DNA of 64,000 bases from Thunnus maccoyii. Taxonomy: Eukaryota; Chordata; Actinopteri; Scombriformes; Scombridae. Position numbers and translations under genes: made by a program. Where the stretch lies: contig NC_056555.1 in NCBI RefSeq assembly GCF_910596095.1, positions 9,921,501 to 9,985,500 of the forward strand, written 5' to 3'. This document shows, one piece after another, positions 12,601-23,100 of this stretch. Position 1 is the stretch's first letter, and each line of letters begins with the position of its first letter. Below the pieces are notes generated by a model. It had not been told where the DNA came from. It saw nothing but the letters and a program-made list of their open reading frames with translations, and made no database searches.

Positions 12601-13516
12601 TCTGCGTTGTATTAAGGCCTGTCAACCTAACGACTTCAGCTGCGCTCATGACCCTGTCCACCTCATCACCCACACCGTCCTCTCTTTGCCAACATTCAGA
12701 GACTTCAGTGAACCAGAGGGTGAGACAGACTGGAATCATTGCAAAACCATGGAAACAGCTTTTAGACGCGTGTGTGAGAAAATGTGTGCAGTCTTAATGT
12801 CTTTGTTCTCCATGAGTCAGTTACATTTATGGTTGTACGTGATTGCATGCATGTGCTTGTTTGTCAGTGATGCCAGTATGAATAAGTTGTGGTATTCTGT
12901 AACATATTATTTAACTAGTAGCTTGTAATAGCAATGCTGTCTCATTGAGTTAAACCTTTCTCACCCACCAACCTGCCAGAGAGCAGAAATTTCATTTACA
13001 TATTTAAACCCACGGAACAATTGTTCAATCGTATCATAAATATTTGATTTGAAGAATTGAATGCATTTAGTGGTTTGCTTCTATCACACTAATAAATAGT
13101 TTAAACCTTTTCTTCCAACAGAAATAGTTTTCCTGCGGACAATCACAGCAGCTAACCCTACTCCTCACCCCGGTGCTACCGATCTGTTCTTTGACATCCT
13201 TGGCGCAGATGACCAGTTCTCCTTTGACGTGGTGAAGCGCTCTGACCAAGGCATGATCATGGGTAAGAGGAGAGAGTGTACTTGAAACCAGGCAGGCATT
13301 TGTTTATTAAATTGTTATAGTAAATTGCATGATGTTATATTTACTGATATCAATCCCAATCTGTGTCATCCCTCAGGTGTCGTACGGCAGGTGAAACCTA
13401 TCATTGGCCCCAAGGATCTGGTGCTGCAGGTGGCCATGAACTATATCAAGTCAGGGAACATTTCCCATCGCAACGTTGTAATCATCCATGTCTTCATTTC
13501 TGAGTTCTGGTTTTGA
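3657..13516 (+). CDS. fbln1: Fibulin-1, isoform C (full gene span)
   Basis: Secreted extracellular-matrix and basement-membrane glycoprotein. Coding exons: 3657-3711, 3986-4094, 5361-5496, 5696-5849, 6936-7004, 7203-7292, 7407-7544, 7688-7825, 7915-8058, 8156-8278, 8473-8598, 8821-8940, 9100-9231, 9424-9547, then 12577-12719, 13122-13262 and 13377-13516 (stop TGA). All phases join and predict 693 aa. The order is: signal peptide [18 protein letters not shown]; three anaphylatoxin-like modules with paired Cys (QECC, EQCC, MCCDCC); an Asp/Glu/Thr linker; one short EGF; eight calcium-binding EGF modules each opening with D-[IV]-[ND]-E-C; and the fibulin C-terminal module ending FVISEFWF-like (VFISEFWF). 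The EGF exons are all phase 1-1, typical of exon-shuffled modules. Resemblance to human fibulin-1C, recalled from memory, runs the whole length. Confidence 0.95.
3986..5849 (+). CDS. fbln1: fbln1 exons 2-4: anaphylatoxin-like modules
   Basis: Exons 3986-4094, 5361-5496 and 5696-5849 encode the three four-helix anaphylatoxin-like modules at the fibulin-1 N-terminus. Cysteine landmarks are [20 protein letters not shown] and [10 protein letters not shown], with AKNCCG at the end of the third. Exon joins are phase 1, 2 and 0. The exon at 5361-5496 has a poor donor (AAG|GTGCCC) and a transposon fragment ending 29 bp upstream of its acceptor. The frame and the match to the family still support these boundaries. 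Confidence 0.88.
4900..5215 (+). repeat. Dispersed repeat, family E (partial copy in fbln1 intron 2)
   Basis: The segment contains 'tggtccagactgaaatatctcaacatctactggatggattg' (given in part) and 'gattttggtgatcccctgac'. These are the reverse complement of blocks in the larger copy at 13790-14490 ('gagatatttcagtttggacc' and 'gatcaccaaagtcattggga'). It is non-coding and transposon-like in distribution. Confidence 0.7.
5238..5331 (+). mobile_element. Truncated hAT-like element next to fbln1 exon 3
   Basis: It starts TAGGGCTGCAATTAACG, the same terminus as the full element at 21657, and continues with the AT-rich arm and 'gaaaatagtgaa'. Only the first quarter or so of the family is present. It ends about 29 bp before the constitutive acceptor at 5360/5361 and carries its own T-rich tract followed by CAG at 5301. 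Confidence 0.7.
6936..9547 (+). CDS. fbln1: fbln1 exons 5-14: linker and EGF-like modules
   Basis: Exon 5 (6936-7004) is a Glu/Thr-rich linker ending in the first EGF cysteine. Exon 6 (7203-7292) is a short, non-consensus EGF ([19 protein letters not shown]). Exons 7-14 each encode one calcium-binding EGF: DVNEC, DIDEC, DINEC, DIDEC, DINEC, DVNEC, DIDEC, DIDEC. The Asn-hydroxylation and aromatic positions (for example [20 protein letters not shown]) are present in most. Total EGF count is nine, as in human fibulin-1. The last EGF runs into [14 protein letters not shown], where the C and D isoforms diverge. Confidence 0.92.
9850..10240 (+). CDS. fbln1: fbln1 alternative terminal exon: fibulin-1D C-terminus
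   Basis: A single 391-nt exon splices from the exon ending at 9547 in phase 2 (acceptor TTTTCAG|C) and ends at TAG 10238-10240. It encodes RCERVTCE, then [10 protein letters not shown] and [14 protein letters not shown], then [11 protein letters not shown]; this matches the human fibulin-1D module (RCERLPC, VFRMGPSSAVPGD, EPRDLLLTV). The predicted D isoform is 682 aa. It ends in a tail [15 protein letters not shown] that is longer than I recall for the mammalian protein. A poly(A) signal AATAAA at 10572-10577 would terminate this form. Confidence 0.92.
10572..10577 (+). terminator. Poly(A) signal for fibulin-1D
   Basis: AATAAA about 330 nt after the D-form stop. Use of this signal removes the three downstream C-form exons, so the choice between C and D combines alternative splicing with alternative polyadenylation. 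Confidence 0.6.
10578..12576 (+). other. fbln1 intronic stretch between D and C terminal exons
   Basis: No coding exon is visible. Most is AT-rich. The part at about 11380-11700 is of balanced composition, lacks simple repeats and looks like complex unique sequence, so it could hold a conserved non-coding element. Confidence 0.4.
12577..13516 (+). CDS. fbln1: fbln1 terminal exons of fibulin-1C
   Basis: Three exons, 12577-12719, 13122-13262 and 13377-13516, join in phases 2, 1 and 1. They encode the C-form fibulin module: [13 protein letters not shown], then [12 protein letters not shown], then [34 protein letters not shown] and [17 protein letters not shown] before TGA. The match to human fibulin-1C (RCIKSCRPNDVTC, SHRNVVNVHIFVSEYWF) is clear. 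A poly(A) signal lies at 14849-14854. Confidence 0.93.
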
Positions 13517-13789
13517 GCTGTTAGATATAGTTTGGAATAACTGGGGACACCTGTCTTATCTTGTTTAACACTTAAAAATGCCTTAAAGGTTAACACTGTT
13601 GCTTTCAAGATAAGATAAATAGATGCATTTTGTTAATTTTCAAGTGGTTTAGCTGCACTTAATTCTGGTGGCAGTTTGCAAACCAAACAGGTCATTGTTT
13701 ACAATAGATCTTTGTCATTTCCACAGAGTAGATAATCAAAAATAAGACACATTATCAATAGATACTGAACAAGACTAAGAGTCGATGGT

Positions 13790-14490
13790 CATGCTAGTGG
13801 TTCTGTGAGGCTGCAGCACAGTAATGCTTTGAGCTAAATGCAAACATCAGCCTGCTAACATGCTCACAATGTCAATGCTGACATACTGATGTTACGCAGG
13901 TACAGTAGTTTAGCATGTTATCATGCTAACATTCACTAATTAGCACTAAGTGCAGCTGAAGCTAAAGGGAATGTTATTACTTTTGCAGGTTTGTGGGTCA
14001 AAACTTAAGTTTTGGACAAATTAAAATTTTGAAATGATGATGGCGCCAGATGAAAAGACAGGGGGTCATCAACATGATGTGACAGTTCATCCTGAGGGGA
14101 ACATGAACGTGTGTACCAAATTTCATAACATACCATCCAATAGTATTTGAGACATTTCACCCAACAATGTAACAATGGCATTAGAGGAAAAGGCAAGGGA
14201 TCACCAAAGTCATTGGGATTCATCTTTTGGGTGCCATAGCTGCCTGTACCAAATTCAATGGCAATCCATCCAATAGTTGTGAAGACATGTCCTTAAAAAA
14301 CAAAAATGACAACCTCATGGTAGCGCAAGACGAAATGTCAGGGTATCACCAAAGTCACTTGGATTCATCGTCTGGGCACCATTCATGTCTGTGCAAAGCT
14401 TCATGGCAATCCATCCAGTAGTTGAGATATTTCAGTTTGGACCAAAGTGGTGGAAAGACCGACATTGCCATCCGTAAAGCCACCCTGCCT
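13790..14490. repeat. Composite dispersed repeat with internal ~140-bp units (fbln1 3' UTR region)
   Basis: The left part (13790-13990) has the 'tagcatgttatcatgctaacat' / 'aattagcactaa' motif common in fish interspersed repeats. The right part has three degenerate units beginning near 14067, 14199 and 14341. Each contains a form of 'tcaccaaagtca..tggattcat' and 'atggcaatccatccaatagtt'. The same family occurs inverted at 4900-5215. No coding capacity is seen. Confidence 0.7.
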
Positions 14491-14848
14491 GCATGGAAAG
14501 TTACTGTTCAAGCAACAAAACAGACTCATTTCTCAGTCACTGTAAGTCACATGCCTTTTAAGAGAGTGGAATAAAATAATGTCATAGATTAACAGGGTGC
14601 AAACAGCCAACTGTCATCTCCTTAACCACCGTCTGCTGTGTTTAACTTGAATTCAGACTTTGTTGTCGTGAGTGCCACTATGATGCACGATCGGTTAAAC
14701 CTGTGGAACCGTTTGATATTTGCTCCATTTCATCTGTTTTGAGAGAATTAAAGCAACATACTTTGTTTGATAATACTTCACAAATGGACTTGCTTTCAAC
14801 AACATTAATTGTGTTTTGTACCATCAGACTGCACCACCATCTGTGAAT

Positions 14849-14854
14849 AATAAA
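14849..14854 (+). terminator. Poly(A) signal for fibulin-1C
   Basis: AATAAA within 'gaataataaagactc', about 1.3 kb after the C-form stop. The implied 3' UTR would include the composite repeat at 13790-14490. An earlier, less canonical signal cannot be excluded. Confidence 0.45.
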
Positions 14855-16950
14855 GACTCATTGCTGTTAATGATGTTCATGTTTTGTCCTGAAGAGAACT
14901 TACAGTAGATCCTCTACAACTGCAGAAACCAGGCATCTTCTAGTTAGCATAACTGAGGTTTCCAGAATAACTAAAATCTGATAGGATGTCTGTTTTTCCT
15001 GTAACTCAACTCTTCAGATTCCCCATCATACCCATACCGCTTCCAGTTTGTGAGGATATTTCCAGTTATTCCGCTCAAAGAATGAATAATGGGAATACTA
15101 TACTGGGAATGTTTGGTTCTTTAAATACCTCATTTTAAAGCTGAGAAATTGCTTGAGGTGGACACTTCTTACCATGCATAATCAACTCTCTTCCACATCG
15201 ATCTGCCTTTTCACCACTGCTGTGCTCAGCCTGGCCAGTGAAAACACAGGCGACAACCATAGAGAGGAAAATCCTGTAATCTAAAATTCGCCACTCTCCG
15301 TGGAAATCCCAAATGCTTGTCCTGTGGCTGTGTTGTTGCAGCTTGTCAAGGCTGATTGAATTGATCTGTAGACCTTTTAAACATTGCTTTAGGTAAATGG
15401 ATTTCAGATGTGAGTGCAGCTGTAGCTTACAGCCTATACAGAACTTCTGTTTCAGAAATTATTGGGTGTAATATTGTGGGGTATGTCCAAGTATAGTTAC
15501 ATATCCGTGATTGCAGCTGCCCATTTGCCACAAAAATATCATAAAATACTTCATCTCATAGTAGAAGCTATAGTAGCCTACAAGCAAAGTGAAGTCAACT
15601 TAAATTATACTAAGCATAAAAAAAATGTTTATTACAAAGCATTTCACAACACGTACAGTCTTGTGTGAAATAGTAAAGATCATTCTCAAAAGATAACTAT
15701 CCAAATTGCATCAATCAGTCATCCCGTGCTCAAATTAAATGCTCATTATGAGTCATATGCAGTAACAATGTGTTGATGGTGATAATGTTGTAACCACTGA
15801 TGACTGGATTGGGTGACAATGGTTGGATGTATCCCAGGTTTTATGCTGTCAACATTGTATTTCATTTGAGGCCATGTAGTAGGTTTTAGCATATATTTAG
15901 ATATCAACAATATGTATTGTTTTATGTATCTTATGTTAAAGTGTGTGTATGTTTCACCTTGCTGCAAGACAAATCCTTTTTGGGGACAATACAGTTTAGG
16001 TTAAAGCTGAGGTTGTCTGTCACACTGGACAGTAATTTAGTATAGTTGCTTTGTTAAGCTTAATTGATTTAGGAAGTCTCACTGAGATCAAGGTCAGTTT
16101 TACAAGAGAAACCTGAGAACAAATTGCATATATACTGTATGACAGCAAGACATCTCAGTCACACGAATAGGTCATTACACACAAATACACATTAATTCAA
16201 AACTTCACTTATATAATTGAAAAAACAACCAGTAAGGATCAAGGTTCATCTTTATTGTCATTATACAATACAGGTTTGCCAGTGAAAAGCAGTTGTAGCT
16301 CCCTCCACACTATACATACAGAAAATGTATTAACAAATATTCAAATATTTTAGTTTAGAACAGAATAAAACTATAAAATTGTCCAAATACTATATAAACA
16401 TGCACACAAAAGTATTTACAATATGTGCAATATAGCTTAATTGGTTTATTGATTATACTGTTTAATTAATGCATAGTTACCTACAAAGGCCTGGAGACAG
16501 CAAGCAATCTTCTTCAATACTACATACTATTTATCAGGCTAGTTTCTTTCAAGTAACCAAATAAACAGCTAGAACTCCTGGAAACAAAAATACATCAGAA
16601 TCAAACAAACAAACAAACAAACAAACAAACAAAAAACAGAATGTAGGAGAAAAACAAGACAAGTATCTAAACAAAGTAAGAAAAATGCGACTATAAAAGA
16701 CAGGTGATAAAAAAATATAGACTGAATTTTACTATAAAGAATAAGTAAAAAATCTATTGTATGTGAAGAGAGCTGTTGAGTTTAAAAAATGAACTGATAT
16801 TGACTGAGAATGTGCAAATGTTCACAGTATAAAAAGTACATGCAATGTATAAAATTTTGCACACAACTTTGATGCACATTTTTCCCAATCTGTACTGAGT
16901 CCTCTCTGTAATGTGTGTCCCTCCCTGCATTATTGATACAAACACATCTT
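14855..16950. other. Intergenic region between fbln1 and atxn10
   Basis: AT-rich. It holds a dispersed-repeat fragment at about 16240-16320 ('ggttcatctttattgtcatt') and a (CAAA)n microsatellite at 16602-16630. No gene or RNA is recognised. Short frames here are scattered and without family resemblance. Confidence 0.5.
16602..16630. repeat. (CAAA)n microsatellite
   Basis: About seven perfect CAAA units. Confidence 0.95.
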
Positions 16951-17009
16951 ATGTTACACTGACTCCTCCTGTAGATGACAACAAGCTGCACTATGACTTG
17001 CTTGAAAAC

Positions 17010-17108
17010 AGCAGCACGTGCTCTGACTCCACCTTCACCCTGGATTAAACCAATAGCGTTTCAGGAATCTACCCGGATGTCCCGCACACACGGAAGAAGC
17101 AGGCAAAC
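17010..17108 (+). promoter_or_regulatory. atxn10 core promoter candidate
   Basis: TATA-less stretch just upstream of the atxn10 ATG. A palindromic E-box CACGTG lies at 17015-17020, a CCAAT box at 17050-17054, and ETS-like GGA cores in 'acccggatgt' and 'cacggaagaag'. This is the usual picture for a housekeeping promoter. The motifs were read by eye and not tested. Confidence 0.45.
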
Positions 17109-20100
17109 ATGGCAGCTACAACCAACAACAACGTGGACATTTCAACGTCTATTGCTGGTATTTTGAATGAAAAATACCGTCCTGAACACCTACAGGTTTT
17201 AAAAACATGCACAGCAGCGTTAAGGGAAAAGGAATACAGGTGAGGACGACGCCATTTGCTGGCTTTTTAATTGGAAACCGAGGGTGTTAGCTTACCAGCT
17301 AAGCTAGCCTGACTGTCAATTTTAAAGTGCAGCATCATTCAGGACGGTTTATTTTCTTTTTGTGTTAATAAACGGCGATTTTACACGTTTACTCATCCAC
17401 CTAATTGTAGTATTACTTAAATATGTCTACTTTCCCGAGCCAATACGATTTTATTGTTGTTGTTAACCGAGGGAGGGAGATTTCTGAAGCAACACTGATA
17501 AATGTTTGAAGACGTCCGTTAAGAATAACCACCAGAGAGGTGCAATAATAATGTATTATTGATGTATTAACAATCTGTCCGTGTAACATTGTGTTGCCAA
17601 CAATGGCATTTTGTAGAGGCTACACTAAAGCTTTAGTTCTCAAACAAGTTTAATTTGATTGAAATAACACTATTAAGAATAATAAACCACTCGTTTCTCT
17701 CAATGCTCATGAGTTTCTGATGTGCAAATGAAAAATGCAACTTAAACTTTGTCCTAGTTGCCATATTTTTTAAACACAAAAGACACAAGACTCCTCCTTT
17801 ACTGACTGTGAACTTGAGAGCAAGATAGGCTTCTTCATATATTGTTTTTGACTGCGTTTGCTTCATGGGCACCACCTACTTTTACCCCACCCTGTCAAAT
17901 ATCCATCTGGTACATAACATGTCATTTTGCTCTCTTTTTTCCCTTATAGTTCCTAAAAAAAATCATATTAATAGACCTTTCCTAGTAGACATTTTGATTG
18001 GCCACATTAAAAGCACAGGCAGACGAACTAATAAGATTAATGGTGGCTTCTACCAGCATTTACTGCAATGCAGTGCAGCAATTAATAGTGCTGTTGGTTA
18101 CACCTGTTTGTCTGCTGTGAATATGTGGAATGAAATGTAAGTTCACTTTTTTCCCCTGATTGCTTCACAATTTGGAGAGAGTAGAGTGGGTCGTCCACTA
18201 ATCACATCCTCCTGTCAGCATGTCGAAGTGTCCTTGAGCAAGACGATAAACCCCAAAGTGCCTTGTATGGTAGCTTGCTGCCATCAGCGTGTGAGTGTGT
18301 TTGTGAACGAGTGGTAAAAACTGTGAAGTGCTTTGGATAAAATCACTATATAAATGCTGCCATTTACCATTTACCATTCTGTTTTCAGAGATGTCGTCGA
18401 AGAGCAGGCTTTCTCCAGTCTTCTGCAAGTCTTGTCCCGGCTGTGTAATGAGCTGCAAGCTGCTAGCATAGATGATCAGGACCTGCAGTCTGTCGCCTTG
18501 CAGCTGCAGCTGACTGCCGAGTGCTTCAGGGCTCAGAGGAACTCCTGTGTGCAAAGCACACGCAACCAGTGCCTGCTCAGGTAATGACAGTCACAAGCAC
18601 GACTGATGACACTCACCAGTGTAGTCTTTGTGAGAGACAGGGGGAAAGCAAAAAAATTTGCTTCCATGAATTGATCAGTTTATTTAATATAAAAACTGTT
18701 TGAAATGTTTTCTCTGCCTCACATGTTTGACATAGTCACAACACATACTGAATATCACTGTACACTGCAAAATGACTGGATTTATTAGATAAGGCTATTG
18801 TAGTGCTTTGCATTATATTGGAGGTGTTCATGTAGTTGTACAAAATAAACTAGAAATACACAAAGAAATCATTCAATGAACCAGCTAACATAATTCTGTT
18901 TTTTCTTCTTTCGTTAGGGAGCTTGGTTTTATTGATGTTTCTGTTAAACTCCTGACCTTCTTTCAAACCATAAATTTGGAGGGCAAAGATGGCATATTTG
19001 AACGTAAGTCAAAACATAACGTCCTAAATTAGGTAATTGATCTCTAATAAAATGAGTTGCTCTTTATAGTGAACTTTTTATACTAACCTGTTTTTCTTAA
19101 ATGATCCTCTGTGATCCAGCTCTTCGTTGTGGGATCCAGTTCCTCGGTAACTTGGCAGTGGGAAACCAAATGTGTAAAGATGACATTTGGCAGCTGAGCT
19201 TCCCGGATCTGCTCCTGTAAGTTGTGTGTGTCACAGTAGCAAACATGCTTGTGACTCAGAAAACAACACTATTAGAAATGTTTACACAGTTACATCAGAA
19301 ACACAATTTGTAAAATCATTATGATTCACACTCTGTGTCTGATGGTATCCTGGTGGTTCATAGTTTGAAGAACAACAGATTTAGCCCTTTAGTTTACGCA
19401 ATAATGCACACTCTTTATCAGTACTGTGCTTTTATTTATTTATTTTTATTTATCACAAACATGTGTCCTCACATTGAGTCAACTCAAACATGTGTGAACA
19501 GGCAGCTGCTCAGTGTCGATGATGAGAAGGTGGTGAACTACACCTCTATGGTACTCCACACGTGTCTGGATGACGCCAAGGTGGAAGAACTGTCTGAGCC
19601 GCAGAACATCCAGCTGGCACTGAAGGTGATGGAGCTCTGTAGGACCCAACCAGACCTGGACTGGACGTAAGTGTGTGTGTGTCTGTGTTGGTGTGTGTTA
19701 TGTAATTGTTAGTTTATAGCTGTGTATGTATCATTTCAATACTACTTGGTACTACTTGTTGGTAAAGTTTTCATTTGATGTTTATTCATTTGACAGGGTT
19801 ATTATTGCAACTCAGCATTTCCTCAAGTCTTCAGCTCTGGTGGAAAACATGTACTCTGGGATGTCTCCCAATGAAAGGTACTTCACTTTTATTATATGGA
19901 TGGACAAATCCACAAGAATAAATAATAAGAGTCAGTATACACAGAAACTCATCTGCTGACAAAAAATACATTAAACCTAAACCTCTGACTAAAGACTTTT
20001 CTGAATGCACACCATAGATTTTTAGTTATTCTGATTCAGATATTGCAGAATAACCATTGATGTATCCAGAAAAACTAATACTACATATAAGGGAATACTG

Positions 20101-23100
20101 TCAAGTAGAGATAGAGAATGTGGACATCTAATTGTAGACAGTACCATAGTTGTGTTGTACAGATGTGTGTGTGTGTTTTTCAGAGTTACTCTGCTAGAGC
20201 TGCTCTTTGCCCAACTGAGAGAGGGAGGCTCAGAGGATTGCGGCATCCCTTCCAGCGTGGCTCGTTTCGTGGCCTCTACCTTCCAGAAAGGTTGTGGAGC
20301 TGTGCTGACACTTAGCACTGGCTCTGATTCCAGTATTGAGGTACAGATATTAAACCTGACAGATGTATCTACCACTGTCCTCAAACCTCCCACATAAACT
20401 GTTACAGACACGAGGACTGTGATTTAACCTGTGTGAAACTGTTGAGGATTTTGATTTTATAATTATTTTCGAATAGTGAGTGGACATAGAAGAGCATGTC
20501 ATGGACATTTAACTTTATCTCACACATCCTTTCTCCATGTGACTGCCACCTGTTGGTTGCAATCCTCTGTCCTGCAGGAGGCAATGACAGTGATTAGTCT
20601 GCTGGAGGTGCTATGTGAGATGACCTCAGATAACAGCCAGCTCATGTTCCTACAGAACCATCCAGACCTTCTAGTGGCTACTGTTGGTAAATTAAAACAC
20701 ACACTCACACAACCTGTCTGACCTCATGATAAATATGTCATCTGCACACCATTGACATTTGATTGAGATCCTCATCAAATCACCCACAGAAAAACAAGCA
20801 CAAAAAGCCTGCACAGGAAATAAAGCACAAAGCAGAGAAGCAAAACATTAAATTTGGTACTTAAACAACATTTCTGAAGTAAATGTAACTAGACCTTAAT
20901 GACCTCAATTCCATCACCATCTGAAGAGTTTTCTTTAATGGGTTGATCTTGAGCTTGGGGTAAATAAAATGTCTCTTTCTCTCTTTCCACCCTTTGCATT
21001 TTCCCTGCAGAGCTCCTGGAGCAGGTGCATGCCATAGGGAAGGCCAGTAAGAATATTTTCAGTGCTGCTCAGAACTTCTCCTCTTTCAGTGGAGATGGAG
21101 ACTCTCCCTCTGATTCCCCGGTCATCAGCTTCAAGGCTCACCTCATCAGGCTGATAGGAAACCTCTGTTACAGGAATACCAACAACCAGAACAAGGTTTG
21201 AATTAGATTGGAGTGATGAATGGATGAAAGATCAGATCAATAAACAGATGGATGACTTGTGTAATTCAATTACCATCCTTAAAATACACTGAAAACCTAA
21301 CTAATCATGCAGAAGGTAGATCAAATGTAGATAAGAGTGAATGGATATTTTGACACTAGTTAAAATATATTTAAGGCGGGTTTCCTGTACAGGTTATGAA
21401 ATACGAAAATCTGCTTTTACTTGATTTGATTGTTCTTTGGTCTACAAACATCCATGAAATCACCTTTTTTGAAGCTGTAAACCCTCTTGTTATTTCATAT
21501 GTTGTACTGTGGTTGTTGGGGAGCATAATTTCCAGTTCTCCAGTACTATACCCTGCTGCTGTTGCTGTTGTTGATATATCACAACCAAGAAAATATTGTA
21601 TGGGGCAGAAACCTTTAGTCAGTTGAATGATTAGCCGATCAACAGAAAAAGAATTGTAGGGCTGCAACTAACAATTATTTTCATTGTTGAGTAACCTGTT
21701 GATAATTTCGATCGATTATAATCGATTAGTTGTTTAGTGTATAAAGTGTCAGAAAATGAACATCACTGTTTGGCAGAGCCCAATCTGACATCCTCACATG
21801 TCTTGTTTTGTCCCAACCAACAGTCCACAACTTAAAGATGTTCAGTTTACTGTCATAGAGGACTAAAGAAACCAGAAAATATTCACATTTGAGAAGCTGG
21901 AATCAGAGAATTTGGACTTTTTTTTCCTTAAAAAATGACTCAAAATAGTTAATTGATTATTTAATAGTCGGGAACTAATTGATTATTCGACTAATTGTTG
22001 CAGCTCTAAAGAATTGTCAACAATTTTGATGATCATTTAATTGGTAATGTCTTTTTTTCAAGGAAAATTGTTAGATATTTGCTGCTTAGTGCTTCTCAAA
22101 ATGTATGGATTTGCTTCTTTTTTGTACATGTGTCTTATTGTAAATGGAATATATTTGGGTACAAGAAGTTAAGACATTGCCTTGGGACTCTGGGAACTTG
22201 TGATGGACATTTTTCAGTATTTTTTGACATTTTTTAGACTAAATGATTTAATGATTAATCATACTAATAAGTGACAGATGAGTCCATAATAACAATAATG
22301 TGGTTTCAGCCATGCAATAAGTCTGTCAGGAAATTAAGGTTTGGAAAAAGCATGGAATAGAAAAGCAAAATGCATAAAATCCCTAAAATGAGATTATTGT
22401 CGCTTGCTTATCTTTATGAATTAGATTTTTGTTTCTTTTTTGTATTTTCCTAATCTGCTGGGATCTTCCTCTAATGGGATCTGGGGCACCGTTGCTCAGT
22501 CTAACACAATATCAGGTCAAGAAGAGAGTGAGAGGTCTAGTTGGCTCCAGTTTTCTTTGACCGTAGTGGCAGCCACCATTTGCATTTTACAGCTCAAGAA
22601 AGAGGCGGACTCTGTGGTGTCAAACCACATGATCTCCTGAGGAGTGAGGACAACTGTTGAGTGCAAATGAGTTTAATGTCTAATGGAGCAGCAAGCTGTG
22701 TGTTCCTGTGTCCGGAAGTTTACACGTTCTTTCAGCACAACAACTTGGTTTTGCACTGAAATGTGAAACATTCCCTCCCTCACTCACTCCAGTGATTTTA
22801 TCAGTTTCCCTCCATCGCCATCGGTGTCACTATGAACATAAAACACAGATAGATAATAAAGCGGATGGGGAGAAGTTGGGCTATATCTGTGGCATAATAC
22901 AGACTCAGTCCTACTTAATAGAAACAGATTTGTGGAATGCTTGTGGGATGGCCACCCTCTGTTGGCCTCTCTGTGGCCTGTCAGTGGTCAGAAATCACCC
23001 CATATCTGTTTTCACTAAGATCACTTCCAGTAAACCAAATGTCATTCTGTTCACCTTTGGGATAGATTGTAATTTAAGATGTGCATGCAAAGCACTGAAC

